Assembly: GCA_035578155.1 (NCBI GenBank) | Contig: JAPWDM010000001.1 | Coordinates: forward strand, 165,947,498-166,011,497 | Reading direction: 5' to 3' | Origin: Brachynemurus nebulosus | Lineage: Eukaryota > Arthropoda > Insecta > Neuroptera > Myrmeleontidae | DNA length: 64,000 nt | Shown here: positions 50,767-62,481 of the stretch, piece after piece | Layout: each line of letters begins with the position of its first letter | Numbering within the stretch: the stretch's first letter is position 1 | The notes under the pieces: generated by a model | What the model was told of the DNA's origin: nothing | Seen by the model: the letters and a program-made list of their open reading frames with translations, nothing else | The model's database searches: none | Translations under genes and position numbers: made by a program

Positions 50767-52409
50767 AACAAGTAAAGGTCCCGAGGCCGGACCTATCGAT
50801 TTTGATGAAACTTAAATATGTTGTAGAACACTAAAAACTAAGGGACACGTATTTTTTTTTATCTGCGGAAAAACGGTTTGAAGGGGTGAAATCGCCCTCC
50901 AAAAATTGGGGTAAAAATTTAATTTTTCAAATATCTCGAAAACAGTAAGAGATAGAGCAAAAGTTTAAATTGGCGATATTACTCTTTTTTAAAGAGCTAT
51001 CTATTGATATGCAATTTGTTCAAATTACATCAACAGGGGTGGTTGGGGGTTAAAATTTGGGGGTTACTTTTGCAAAAACGGGGTGAAAAATAAACAATAT
51101 AAAAATTTTGTTTACAGATTTGAAATCTACGTCAAAAAATCTAATTGACCTGTTGTTGCTCAATATCCTAATATTAAGTCTAGGGGTAGTTAACTAGAGG
51201 GTGACTATGTCGAATAATCGTACTATTTAGGTATTTCAAGAAGTTCTTCTTCATGGAAAATAGCTTAAGACAATTAGAATAACGTAGAAATGAAATTCTC
51301 GAATTCAAAATTGAGTTTGAGCAACATTGGAGAGGGAGTGAGTCACCCTCTTAAATTACATACTAGTTTATATACACTAATTTTTGCTATTAACACACTG
51401 ATAGTGGGTAAAATAATGTCACAATAAGTGGTTCTGAAGTTGGACTAAAATAAAATTCTCGAATTCAAAATTGAGTTTGAGCAACATTGGAGAGGGGGTG
51501 AGTCACTCTCTTAAATTACATACTAGTTTACATAAACTAATTAACACACTGACAGGGGGTAATAATGTCACAATAGATCGTTCTGAAGTTAGACTATCGT
51601 ATGTAAGGTTTTTATTAGGTTTCGTTATTTTAGGTTAGGTTATGTAATTTTCGGTATCGATAATTTTCGATAAGGAAGACTATAATATCCATTAAAAAAC
51701 AAACCTAATAAAGACCTTACATATGATAGTCCAACTTCAGAACCACTTATTGTGACATTATTTTACCCACTATCAGTGTGTTAATAGCAAAAATTAGTGT
51801 ATATAAACTAGTATGTAATTTAAGAGGGTGACTCACCCCCTCACCAATGCTGCTCAAGCTCAAATTTGAATTCGAGAATTTCATTTCTACGTTATTCTAA
51901 TTGTCTTAAGCTATTTTCCATGAAGAAGAACTTCTTGAAATACCCAAATTGTACGACTATTCGACATAGTCACCCTCTAGTTAACTACCCCTAGACTTAA
52001 TATTAGGGCATTGAACAAAAATAGGTCAATTAGATTTTTCGACGTAGATTTCAAATCTGTAAACTAAATTTTTATATTGTTTATTTTTCACCCCCTTTTT
52101 GCAAAATTAACCCCCAAATTTTAACCCCCAACCACCCCTGTTGATGTAATATGAACAAATTGCATATCAATAGATAGCTCTTTAAAAAAGACCAATATCG
52201 CCAATTTAAACTTTTGCTCTATCTCTTACTGTTTTCGAGATATTTGAAAAATTAAATTTTTACCCCAATTTTTGGAGGGCGATTTCACCCCTTCAAACCG
52301 TTTTTCCGCAGATAAAAAAAAATACGTGTCCCTTAGTTTTTAGTGTTCTACAATATATTTAAGTTTCATCGAAATCGATAGGTCCGGCCTCGGGACCTTT
52401 ACTTGTAAG
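50767..52409. mobile_element. Inner palindrome, ACAAGTAAAGGTCCCGAGG ends
   Basis: Two arms of about 800 bp run from GTAAAGGTCCCGAGGCCGGA to the centre near 51640 and return as the reverse complement. Landmarks are GGTGGTTGGGGGTTAAAATT, TTCTTCATGGAAAATAGCTT and AATGTCACAATAAGTGG on the left and their inverses on the right. No coding capacity. Capable of forming a very long hairpin RNA or cruciform. Confidence 0.8.
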
Positions 52410-52924
52410 TGGCTACACGTAGCGGAAATTATCGCTCAGTCTGGAAAGAGACACGCGTTCTCAAGGTCATAACGCCAGAAGATGGATCTGGGCGGTCCAG
52501 ATCTATGCGGTGATAAAAAACGCGTGTGACGCATCTGCCTGGCTACACGAGCGACAAATAACGCTATTAACGTCAAACGCAATATCCGTCAGACCGTCAT
52601 ATTATACCCTATTGTATTGAGAGATACAGATTGATGATTCAATTTCATTCTGTTTTCATACTTCAAATTTGTAACACAATAAATATTGAAATAAAATTTG
52701 TCGATAATGAGCTATTATTTCTTAAAGTTCAAAAACACTAATGGTGTTATTTATCGCTCGTGTACCCGCGGATAAGCGTTAAAAAACGTCGCGTTAATTT
52801 TCGCTCAAAAATTAGACGTTAAACAACGCTCGTGTAGCCGAGGATGAGCGTTAAAAAACGTCACGTTATTTAACGCTCAAAACTAGACGTTAAAAAACGT
52901 TTGTGTAGCCTTGGCCTTAGGCTT

Positions 52925-53430
52925 AAAAAGATGGACTTATACCACTAATTTCTTCCATTTTAGAAACCTCTTCACTCTCATCTATAAAAACTGGTTTGTA
53001 TATTTTACAACATTAGAAAAAATCAAAATTGTAGGTTTTATGATTTTTTTTTTTAAGAAATAAGTTATTTCTTTAAGCCCCGTGTGCGCCAAAAAATTTT
53101 GTTACAAAACGTTTCATAACGGAGGTTGCACTGTTTAAACCAGAGGGCTTTGATTAAGAAAATTAATACGCGTTAGGTATGAAAACTATAGTTTCTAACT
53201 TAACGACTGTTTATTTTTCACTCCATAAATTTTGAATGTAAATTCAAAATAAAAATTTCAAAAGTCAAGAATTTATACCGTGAAAAACCAAAGAAAAGTC
53301 ACGAAAAAATAATTATTTATAATGAAATGACCCTAATAATGAATTTTGTCCGGTTATTATTTGTTTGCATACAAATTGCTTATTGTTGACAACGTAACTA
53401 AAAACAAAAAAGTTTGCAAAAAAAAGAATA
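52925..53430. other. AT-rich spacer
   Basis: No gene, RNA or bounded element recognised. Confidence 0.5.
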
Positions 53431-53436
53431 CTAGAG

Positions 53437-53646
53437 AACGTGTATAAGTTAAGTCAACTAAAAATGGTCTGAGGTCCCTAACAAATGAAACAAAATTAGA
53501 CATACAACTTTCAGTTACTATAGTTACTCTAAAATAAAAATAACAAAAAGAAAAAGAGACAGAAACCTAGGTACATCCTAGGTACGTCTAATTTTACTTC
53601 ATTTGTTTCATGACATCAGACCATTTTTAGTTGATTTGGCCTATAT
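53437..53646. mobile_element. Palindromic MITE, AGTCAACTAAAAATGGTCTGA arms
   Basis: AGTCAACTAAAAATGGTCTG...ACAAATGAAACAAAATTAGAC is inverted as GTCTAATTTTACTTCATTTG...CAGACCATTTTTAGTTGA. Confidence 0.65.
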
Positions 53647-53874
53647 ACGTATTGTTCACGAAACATTCTTAATAACAAAAATTATGTCAACAATTAAAAT
53701 TAAAAAGAAAGCGATTTCTAATTTTTAATAAAGTAATCAATCAATATTTGTTTTTAAAATATTTATTTAAACAATTTAGTCATAGCATCAGCGATAATTA
53801 TTTATCTTAGATACATAGATATTTTACATAATTATAATCAAAAATTAGTAATGATCGTAATGATCTTGTAATAC

Positions 53875-54116
53875 CGTAAACTCACATGACTTTATCTATT
53901 GAGCCAAACTTTACCGCACCATCGTGGGCTAAATATTTCATAGAAACAGGTAAAAAACTTATGGAAATAGATGTCGTTTATAGATAGCTAATGGAAATGG
54001 ATATCTATTTCCGTAATTTTTTTTACTTTTCTATATGAAATATTTAGCGATTTAGCCTATACCTATGGTGATATGGTAAAGTTAGGTTCAATAGGTAAAG
54101 ATATGTGCGTTTACGG
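53875..54116. mobile_element. TIR element, CCGTAAAC ends, TA flanks
   Basis: CCGTAAACTCACATGACTTT and TGTGCGTTTACGG flanked by TA, with inner ATTGAGCCAAACTTTACC and its inverse. Mariner-like MITE. Confidence 0.65.
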
Positions 54117-54189
54117 TAATCGTATTGTCGATTCGTCAATGTTTACATATCTACAGGTACCACAGGTATTACGGGTATTACCTACCTAC

Positions 54190-54990
54190 TAATCTACAGA
54201 AGCCAAAAATTTAAGTGCCACAATCGCCACAACAGCTAAAATTTCAATTATTTTAGGTCATCTAATTTAATTAACTGTGTTTTAGACGTTGTGTACAAAA
54301 TTAACGAATATTGGCTTTTAACAATATATTTTAAAAATATAATTATGTATTCTTCCGTTTCTTACCTTTTTTACCCATTTTACAATTTAGTAAATTTCAC
54401 TAACACATTTATATATTATGTAAATAATGATTTTTAATTTATATTAAACAATATTATCAATTGTTAGCTTTCAGTTTATCAAAATATTTAATTTTTTATC
54501 ATAATTCACGGTATTATTAGGAATTAGTAAAGAGTTACAAACATTACTATAAATTAACAGAAAAGTTTCTATAAACATATTAATCTCGTTAAACGAGAAA
54601 GTGGATTTGATTGCTTTGATCATTTTCATTTTATATCCCTTCTCTTTGCAAAAATTTAAGAATTTAACTTGCGTTTTGTAATAGCCATAAAAACAACATC
54701 TACTAATGTAGGGAGATGCAGATGAGTGTATTTAATATTTATCGTATTCATTTTAATATTTTATAATGAATGACATGAATAATATATAATTATGCATATT
54801 TATTGATGCGGATATTTCATTGTTTTCATTATACAATAATTATTTTAAGTATTTGTTTTTAAAATTCTTTTGTAGTTTTATTGATGACACACTATAATTT
54901 TTTGAAATTTGTTTAATAAAATATTTGGTAATTGTATTTGTATACCATTCATTATTTTGAGGTTAATATAAAAAAATTAATTATCAAATA
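54190..54990 (+). repeat. Unit 2 flank, homologous to 23550-28340 in pieces
   Basis: TCTACAGAAGCCAAAAATTT matches the end of the unrecognised exon at 23553. TGTTTTAGACGTTGTGTACA matches 23843. TATTCTTCCGTTTCTTACCT matches 26027. GTGGATTTGATTGCTTTGAT matches 26182. Unit 2 therefore resumes after the 7-kb nest of insertions. The displaced exon end has no clean frame. Confidence 0.65.
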
Positions 54991-55161
54991 AGTAAGAACC
55001 ACAGAATACGGAAACAGCGTATATGGCGTATATATAAAAATCTGTGAATAGTAGGAGGCCATATATGAGGAGGCCGATCGAGCCTTTCTCACTGCTTAGC
55101 TGATCATTCTTTCGTAGTGGTGACCGAATGCGCGTCAGTTGTTATTGGCTACCTGTACAGG

Positions 55162-56305
55162 TCAGTAATACTGTCAGTATTTACTGATAAAAATAATGAA
55201 TCATTATTTTTGTTACTTCAATATTTTTATAATACCGTACACTATCATTATTTTCTTCAGTATTTTAAAACAAACTGTAAAGTTTAATTTTTCGGAATTT
55301 GTAAATTAATAAAATTTTGGAATTGTTATTATTATGGAAGAAGCGTGTTTAGCTATAGCACTAGCCGTATTAGCGTTTGCAACTCAAAACAAGAAAACAA
55401 AAAAGCAAGGGGTCAAACTAATATGTCTACCAAACTGTGCCCACTGTAATCAACGAGTGACGTAACACAGCACACATACAATCAAAACACATGATGTATG
55501 GACACGAATATACCAATGTGTTAGTATTATATGTTGATGATGATATATTCAGTACCCATACATATACTATATACTATCATGGCCACCATATCTTACCATC
55601 AGTCAACAATTAAAAATAAATTTATTTATTTTAAGAAAGATATCCCTTTATTTTGAGAAATTTTTTATTCAATAGAATTTTTATACTTAAATACGACACA
55701 CTTCATATTTTTTTCTGTTTAAATTTCACGAGTTGATTAAAAAAACATGATATTTATTATGACGTGAATACCACGACGGTCAGTAACAAACTAAATTAGT
55801 GAAATTAGTAGTGGTGTAAATTGCTACTTATTGCAACTTTCGGATTACACTTTTTTATATGTAGGCTTACTCTGTATCATCTGTGCAAAAAAGAAAAAAC
55901 GTTATGTTTTTTCTAGCTTAGCCATACATATACGCATGTATGTACAAACGGTACATATCGTACATATTGTACATATTGCCGTACATACTAATCAATTATA
56001 ATTATGTGATATAATTATGTATAAGCCTACTTTTCCATGATGTACATATTATACGATTTACAATGGATTTGTATTTATCTCGACTGCTACCGCTGGTACA
56101 TAATGTACATAATATACCAGAAATATGTTCTAACGGTTTTAACTGTCATTAAGGTCACTGTCCCCTCCACGTTTTAGTACTGAAGTGAATACTGATGGAA
56201 TTATAAGACATTCTTCAATACTTTCATCATTATTTCAGTATCGGCAATACACGATCAATAAAAGTGTCAGTATTTTGAAATACTGACAGTATTACTGATC
56301 GTGTA
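55162..56305 (+). mobile_element. TIR element with CAGTAATACTGTCAGTA ends
   Basis: GTCAGTAATACTGTCAGTAT at the left and ACTGACAGTATTACTGATC at the right. About 1.1 kb with one small frame. The target duplication is unclear. The small frame's character suggests a Harbinger deletion derivative, but this is tentative. Confidence 0.5.
55334..55465 (+). pseudogene. 43-residue frame, possibly a transposase N-terminus
   Basis: Starts MEEACLAIALAVLAF and runs through TQNKKTKKQGVK to a TAA. It resembles in style the acidic-hydrophobic-basic start of the Harbinger transposase at 61260 (MEETLLWALYG...KNKRKN) and lies inside inverted ends. Too short to assign firmly. Confidence 0.3.
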
Positions 56306-56389
56306 GAAGCAGCCATTGATTGTTAAGATCATTGCTAGTTACACTGCATGTTGCTCTCTCCGCAGTACGTATTATTTATAGGAACTGAA

Positions 56390-56550
56390 AATGACTCATT
56401 TCAAAAATAAAATTGTGTTACATATAAAAGTTATAATTTCTACTATCCTTTTTCAATATACTGGATAGTATGTAAATCTTGTAAGAGATAAGCTACATTA
56501 CGAGCTTCTCTGGTACATAAATTTATGTGAATGAGTCATTTTCGGTTGTC
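56390..56550 (+). repeat. Third copy of the 23650-23820 flank sequence
   Basis: TATAATTTCTACTATCCTTT, TACATAAATTTATGTGAATG and AGTCATTTTCGGTT are shared with about 23700-23815, so this part of the unit was copied again or displaced. Confidence 0.65.
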
Positions 56551-56559
56551 GTTGTTTTC

Positions 56560-58980
56560 ACTATACATATGTAACTGTGTATGTAACCACTCACACAAAT
56601 GCAAATATTAAACATATACAACTACAAACAGTGTGTACCTACATAACATAGTGGAGGGAAGTGATTGGGATTTTTTGTCCACGCTGATATCGCTAGTACA
56701 GAGATAGTTAGTTCGTTTCTGTATTCTGTGGTAAGTTTTACACTGACCCCTCCATATGTACCAACCAATGACGTATAGTACCAACAATGCCAACAATACA
56801 CAAGACAAGGACACAGTGGAAATATAATAATAGTAATAATATGTATCATATGTATGATATGATGTATCATATGTATCATAATTATGTATTACCAGTGTAC
56901 CATGTGTACCGAGTACCTAGTGCACCTGTATTTATCTTATACCCGTAATATCTCGTAATACCTGAATCGCCTAAATGGCTCGAATACACCAAAGTTCAAG
57001 GAGTTCAAGTATTATATTTATATGATTTGTATTATCTGTGAGTACTAACGTTCTAGCTAGACGTACTAGACAAGAGAATTAACAGAAATGATATAAAAAA
57101 GTAGAATAATTAATTGAATTAAAACAACATTGAGAGTAACATTTTTCACTTATTTCCATCAATCTATAATAATTAATTAATTCAATTAAAATGATTTTGA
57201 ATCAAAAATTTACATTTTCAATGCGCTGTGTTCCATTTTTTGATGGTTTTGTAGGTAAAATACCTGAAGCGGAGTGAAATCAGCTAATAAATTAATATCG
57301 ATGTCTAGGTAATGGAGTATTACAGAGTATTATAAGATGGAGATCTTATTTATATGGGAGGAATTGACAAAATTGGTCACGAAAATGGTACATATAGGGC
57401 TTTCTTTTTTTACCACTCGTGGCGTTAATAATCCACGAATACTGATGTGAATATAGCGAATATAGTAACATAAAACGGATAAAACAGAATGTAAATATAG
57501 TACTTATGGTACTTATTCTCAAATGGAAACACGTCGGGACTGGGGAAGTGAGTGTTTCCATTTGAGAATCACCAATGTCGGTTGATGATATTTAATAATA
57601 AGGAAATACATATAGAAATTACATATGTATGAAATAAACTCTTATAGTTTAAATTACTTTATACGGCGGATATCCAATGGTACTGACTCCGATTTTACAT
57701 AGTGACGTCAGCGAATTACACCGTTCTCTTAAAATAAGCAAACCTAAAATAAGGAAATATTGTAAACAAACACACACACATTCAAACATGTTTATATTAA
57801 AAAGTAATAAAAATATTGTCAAAAAAATAAAAAATAACAGTATAAATGGTGTGACAAATAATAAAGTGTCCATGAACTTTTTAATCATTTATTCAGAAAA
57901 ATTAAAAATTTTGCAATTTGTACATTTACTTATGAGTTTGAAATGAAATGTTTAAAACGTCCAAAACCCTAAATTGTCTATAATTCTATATAATTATGCA
58001 TATATAAACATATCCATGATTTGATTATTTAATAGTATCACTGTATCAGGTAGTAGGCATACATGCATATAATGCTTGTGAATGTGTTGTTGGGACCGTT
58101 GGGACATTATGAAGTGGTGATAAATTAAAATTTAATAGCTTCTTTGACATTCACTCCACAATATGTATCTGTACGTATTTACTTTTTGTTCAGTACTTAA
58201 ACATTAGCAAAGATTATTCTTAAAATGGTCTCATTCGGAACATACAAACGTATTTTCTTATTAATAATAATAATTGTTATCAATTTATTATATGTATTTA
58301 TTGTGTACAGTTGTTATTTTAAATAGAAAAAGTTAATTATTTAATGTATGTAGTTAAGTTATGTACTTATTTTATATAAGTATATAACTAAATAAACTGT
58401 ATTTTTAATATGACAGGGGTTATTAAGAAAAGAAAACATTTAACGTGAGAAAATAAACTAGAAATATTTGGAGAACTGAGCATCGCAGCATGTCTTAGCT
58501 TTTGGTTACGGTGTATCAGTGACCTAGTAAATATATGTATATGCATATACATAGACATTTAGTTCATCCTGTATGTTACGCTTAAAATAGGGAAAGTGAC
58601 TTGTTTACTATTCCCTATTTTGAGCGGAATCTGTATATAATATACAATATAAATGATGCGACGCAAAATAAAAATTGTTAAGTTTATTTTAAAAACGATC
58701 GAAAAACCCACTTTATAGTTGAACATTGAAAAAGATTCCAGACGATTCTATTCAAAAGCTAACAAAGATAATATAGAAGCTCGCGTTTCCATTTGAGAGT
58801 GTTCCCTTTGAGAATAAGTACTATACCGCATTCGTATCCGACGAACACGAGTGCCATCTTTGATTTGGACACTTTTTTGAATATATTGAATTTCGTCACC
58901 TTGTCTAATCTCCATAGTCTAGGTGATCAGCATTCAGCGTGATCAGTTTTGAAGTTTTGAAGAACGATTTATGTGTACAG
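56560..58980. other. Gene-free stretch
   Basis: Contains sequence homologous to 31795-31905 (at about 56945-57060, CACCAAAGTTCAAGGAGT), a hairpin at 57505-57568 (ATTCTCAAATGGAAACAC and inverse) and short open frames without recognisable domains. Confidence 0.5.
57505..57568. repeat. Hairpin, ATTCTCAAATGGAAACAC
   Basis: An 18-bp arm is inverted as GTGTTTCCATTTGAGAAT. A further degenerate copy of the arm lies near 58785-58820. Confidence 0.6.
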
Positions 58981-59081
58981 AGTATGGGCGTCCATACCCG
59001 GGGTCAAGAGAGGACTGCAGTCCTCCTAGCTGTTAGGGAGCTAGGGGGACCGCAAAATATATAAGTGTAGTGGTAATGACG

Positions 59082-59237
<156 letters not shown>

Positions 59238-59239
59238 AG

Positions 59240-61120
59240 AGGTGTGCTTAATAGCTTTTTTTATTGAGCAGTGATCACTGAGAACAGTTTAGCCAAAGAG
59301 CAGTTTGTAGTAGCAGTGATCATATCAGTGACATAATCACAGTTTGTTTGTTGCTTTTTCTGTTACATATATATGTATATGTATAACTATTTCTTTGTTG
59401 AAACAAAAATGAACCAAATTCCACTACTTTCACTTGTTTCTTTTATTTCCTTTTGAAAAATATTTAAAAACAGAGAGTTAATTCTTGGATTCTAAGAATT
59501 GAATGAATAAAGCCCTATTCAAATCGGCTATAATTCAAATCGGTTGGTGGACATAAGATGGGTAGTATACATAACAGTGTTCTCAATAGTAGCCATCAGC
59601 AGGAGGTCTAACACTTGCCAAAGTTGTAAATGTTTAAGAATGAATATTTGAAAAAAAAAAAAAAACTGTTTGAACAGTTTAAAAGAACAATCTAAAAGAG
59701 CAGTTAAGAGAACAGTTACGCTAAAGAACAGAGCAGTATGTTCTCTGCTCAGTGCAAATCACAGTGCTCTTGGCAGCAGCGATCGGAAGAGCAGTCACAA
59801 CTATATATATTATGTAATTAAGGTTGTAAGTTACGTGTTACACACGAATGAAAAAATTAAGCAATAACCTTGCAGCGGCGAGTGCGTAATTGTGTGAGTA
59901 TGAGTAAACTCAACCTTACAATCCAATTACGTACTATACTTTATGTACAAATAATATGAAATTCACAATCATAATATAAATTTGTTATAATACATTAAAA
60001 TTAATGTCAAACTTGAAATGTAAATATTAAAAACAAATACCAACCTTCAGCTGTTAGGTAAAAATTTTGTACAGATTTTAATACAATAAAACAGTATAAA
60101 GATTTGTAAAAATGTAGTAAGCTGTGATTCTTTACACACAGTCGTGTGTAAAGTACAAAATTTGTGTTAATACAGTTAATCTATTGGAATATATCGAATG
60201 AGGGTATGACATCTGGTGTTTAAAAATCAGACTATCATTAAAATGCATTTGCTGAAATGTCATTAATGATTTGAACTTGATAGTTCTCCCTGTACATCAG
60301 TACATACAATTGATTTGTTTTTTCCATTCATTGACAGCTCTCCAGTTATTTCATGACGTTTACCATTCAAGTTTGACGTTTTGTATACTGTAAATTGTAA
60401 TATTCATTAACTTATTCACTCATTTTTTTCATATCTTTACCACCCTTTAACTGTTTTTCAGATACAAAATTCTCACTCCTTCAACAACTTCGAACTTTTG
60501 CCAACTCATGTACAAATAATTTTAATATTTATCATTTTTCTTTATATCGCACTAATTATTGTATATATAAAACTAATGCCAATACTACACTTTTTCGTCA
60601 GCCATTTTTATTAATTGTAAGTTACGCTTATTTGACAGATTCCAATATGTATAATAATATGTTCTTTGGTCTGTGGTTGTCACAATATTAAAGGGCATAG
60701 TCAAAATTTGAATATTAGACTTATATGCAAATATTCGGACCACAATAGATTTAAAAAAAATAGATAAATTGTTTATTTGTACGTACAGAAAAAGTTTAAG
60801 ACAAAAAACATAGTCCTAAGTTGAAGGGGAAAATTGTAAAACATTTGTTGTTTGTTCAAGGTTAACGAATAATCTTATCACAACGCAAAAACATATTTTT
60901 AATAGAAAGATGTAAATTTTAAAAAAATATACTATTATATTAGTTTTTTTTAATTTTTATTCTTTAATTAAAAAGTAAACAATCAAAAAATTAATTACTA
61001 TTGCGAGTTTTACTCATTATAAATAAATGAAGCAAAATTTCTTTGTAGTTTCATTTTATTTATTATTTTAACGAATGAGTCTTATCAACCAATTATAAAA
61101 ACGATTGAAAATGCGTTCAC
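59240..61120. other. Gene-free stretch with an inverted homologue of 28820-29100
   Basis: About 59810-60110 is the reverse complement, diverged, of 28820-29100 (GGTTGTAAGTTACGTGTTAC...GCGGCGAGTGCGTAAT). Elsewhere nothing is recognised. Confidence 0.5.
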
Positions 61121-61259
61121 GCTATTAAGGTTGGTCCAAACGTAACGTCTTATCTGAACGATAAAACGTTCATGCAAGTCGTTCGACAAAACGTACAAAA
61201 ATTAGTGTGTCCACACGTCTCCAACTTATCGTTCAAATTTCAGTTTCACGACATTTTTC

Positions 61260-61523
61260 ATGGAGGAAACACTTCTTTGGGCACTCTATGGTGTTCGCAT
61301 TTTAATAAAAAATAAAAGAAAAAATAGAAGATTAAGATGGTCTAGGGAATGGCTTTTAAAAAGACATGAATTTTCTTATGTCAGACTATTACGTGAGCCT
61401 CATAATGAAGCAGTTGATTGGCGTAATTACCTAAGGATGGACACTGAAACTTACAGCCATTTATTAAACTCTTTTAGTAGATTTAAATATTTTAGCTCGT
61501 TCTTTTTTGTAAACGATTCGTAA
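61260..61523 (+). pseudogene. Harbinger transposase N-terminus
   Basis: MEETLLWALYGVRILIKNKR, RRLRWSREWLLKRHEFSYVR, LLREPHNEAVDWRNYLRMDT, then SHLLNSFSRF. This is the HARBI1-like helical region; after it the frame is unrelated and stops at 87 residues. The catalytic DDE domain is missing. Confidence 0.8.
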
Positions 61524-61527
61524 AGAA

Positions 61528-61725
61528 TTAATTCTTTTTTACTGTCTCCTTGTTATCCGTTTCGTCAATGGCTCTGTATTTTTCAATAAGGGCTTCGTAT
61601 GTTTGTGGCTTTTTATTCCGATCACTGTACTCTGGGCTTTTAACTTGCCACAAGCAAGTAAAATTCCTATAAAGGTCAATAAATTCACACAAAAATTGAC
61701 GGGGGCATTGACGAAGATCAGACAT
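61528..61725 (-). pseudogene. MADF-domain DNA-binding protein, truncated
   Basis: CEFIDLYRNFTCLWQVKSPE, YSDRNKKPQTYEALIEKYR and KETVKKN are MADF blocks: aromatic-rich helix 1, LW, YSDR, AYE-like. The frame ends at 65 residues where the domain should continue. It is the accessory protein of the element and faces the transposase fragment. Confidence 0.78.
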
Positions 61726-62149
61726 AAAATAAAATGAAAATTATAAAATATAAAACAAAATTTATACAAAAAATGTATAAATTTTTATTTTGTAAAATTT
61801 TAAATTTTTAAATTAACGGACACGAAGCAATAGAATACTACGATATTATGTATAAAAATACTACAAATCGTTTCGATAAAACGAAAGTCTGTCCAGACGC
61901 ACCAACCTGTCGAACAAATTTTCATTGTGTGACTTGTCGATTCAGACAAGACGTTGCGTCTGGACCGGCTTTTAAATAGCGGAATTAAGTAAAATATACC
62001 TGTAGCAGCATTTGCATAACATAGCGAATTTCCAAAAACTGAACACTGCCGGATCTCATATAATAACTCACGAGCCAAGTAGATACCTACGAAGCGTATC
62101 TACTGGCTACTTTTCCTCCGAACCTCTTGTCAGAATCTATCAAACGTCT

Positions 62150-62265
62150 AACAAGTAAACGTCCCGAGGCCGGACCTATCGATTTTGATGAAACTTAGAT
62201 ATGTTGTAAAATACTAAAAAATAAGCGACACGTATTTTTCTTTATCGGCGGAAAAACTCCTACCT
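62150..62265 (+). repeat. Fragment of the CCCGAGGCCGGACC repeat
   Basis: AACAAGTAAACGTCCCGAGG followed by CGATTTTGATGAAACTTAGA and AGCGACACGTATTTTTCTTT matches one tip of the palindrome at 50767-52409. Confidence 0.75.
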
Positions 62266-62290
62266 CAGTTGTACCTTTATTTAAAAAGGT

Positions 62291-62481
62291 ATAGCTTGTT
62301 TATTTCTACTTGGCGGCTGGACTTTGAACCTCACGCATATCTGTATATGTGTTAGTGTGTATCAGCATATCTACAGAATGTAAATACACAAATACTACCA
62401 CAATATACTACAACACTACTTACACGAATAGGTTTCTGCGCCGATTCTGTAACCCGCCAAGTTAAAATAAACAAGCTGTAG
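62291..62481. mobile_element. Short TIR element, AGCTTGTTTATTT...ACTTGGCGG ends
   Basis: TAGCTTGTTTATTTCTACTTGGCGG-like left end and CCGCCAAGTTAAAATAAACAAGCT right end, with TA nearby. It abuts the 3' edge of the LINE reverse-transcriptase frame, directly after the catalytic ADD motif. Confidence 0.6.

Larger units (their letters stand above)
49436..52918. mobile_element. Large palindromic element containing two further elements
   Basis: Arms of about 400 bp (GGCTACACG, TTAACGC, GAGCGATAAATAACGCCATT, CCAGACTGAGCGATAATTTC) at 49436-49805 are inverted at 52415-52918. Its middle is interrupted by a hAT MITE (49849-50702) and by an inner 1.6-kb palindrome (50767-52409). No protein. Boundaries approximate. 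Confidence 0.75.
61128..61971. mobile_element. PIF/Harbinger deletion derivative with both genes' starts
   Basis: Inverted ends of about 30 bp (AGGTTGGTCCAAACGTAACG / CGTTGCGTCTGGACCGGCTT) are flanked by TTA (61125-61127, 61972-61974). Inside, a transposase start on + and a MADF protein on - converge, and the middle of the element is lost. Autonomous Harbingers encode a transposase and a Myb/MADF-like accessory protein, so the arrangement matches. Confidence 0.85.

Noticed and set aside
57649..57946. Overlapping frames of 79-89 residues on both strands
   Set aside because: No recognisable domain, no splice context and composition like the surrounding AT-rich DNA.
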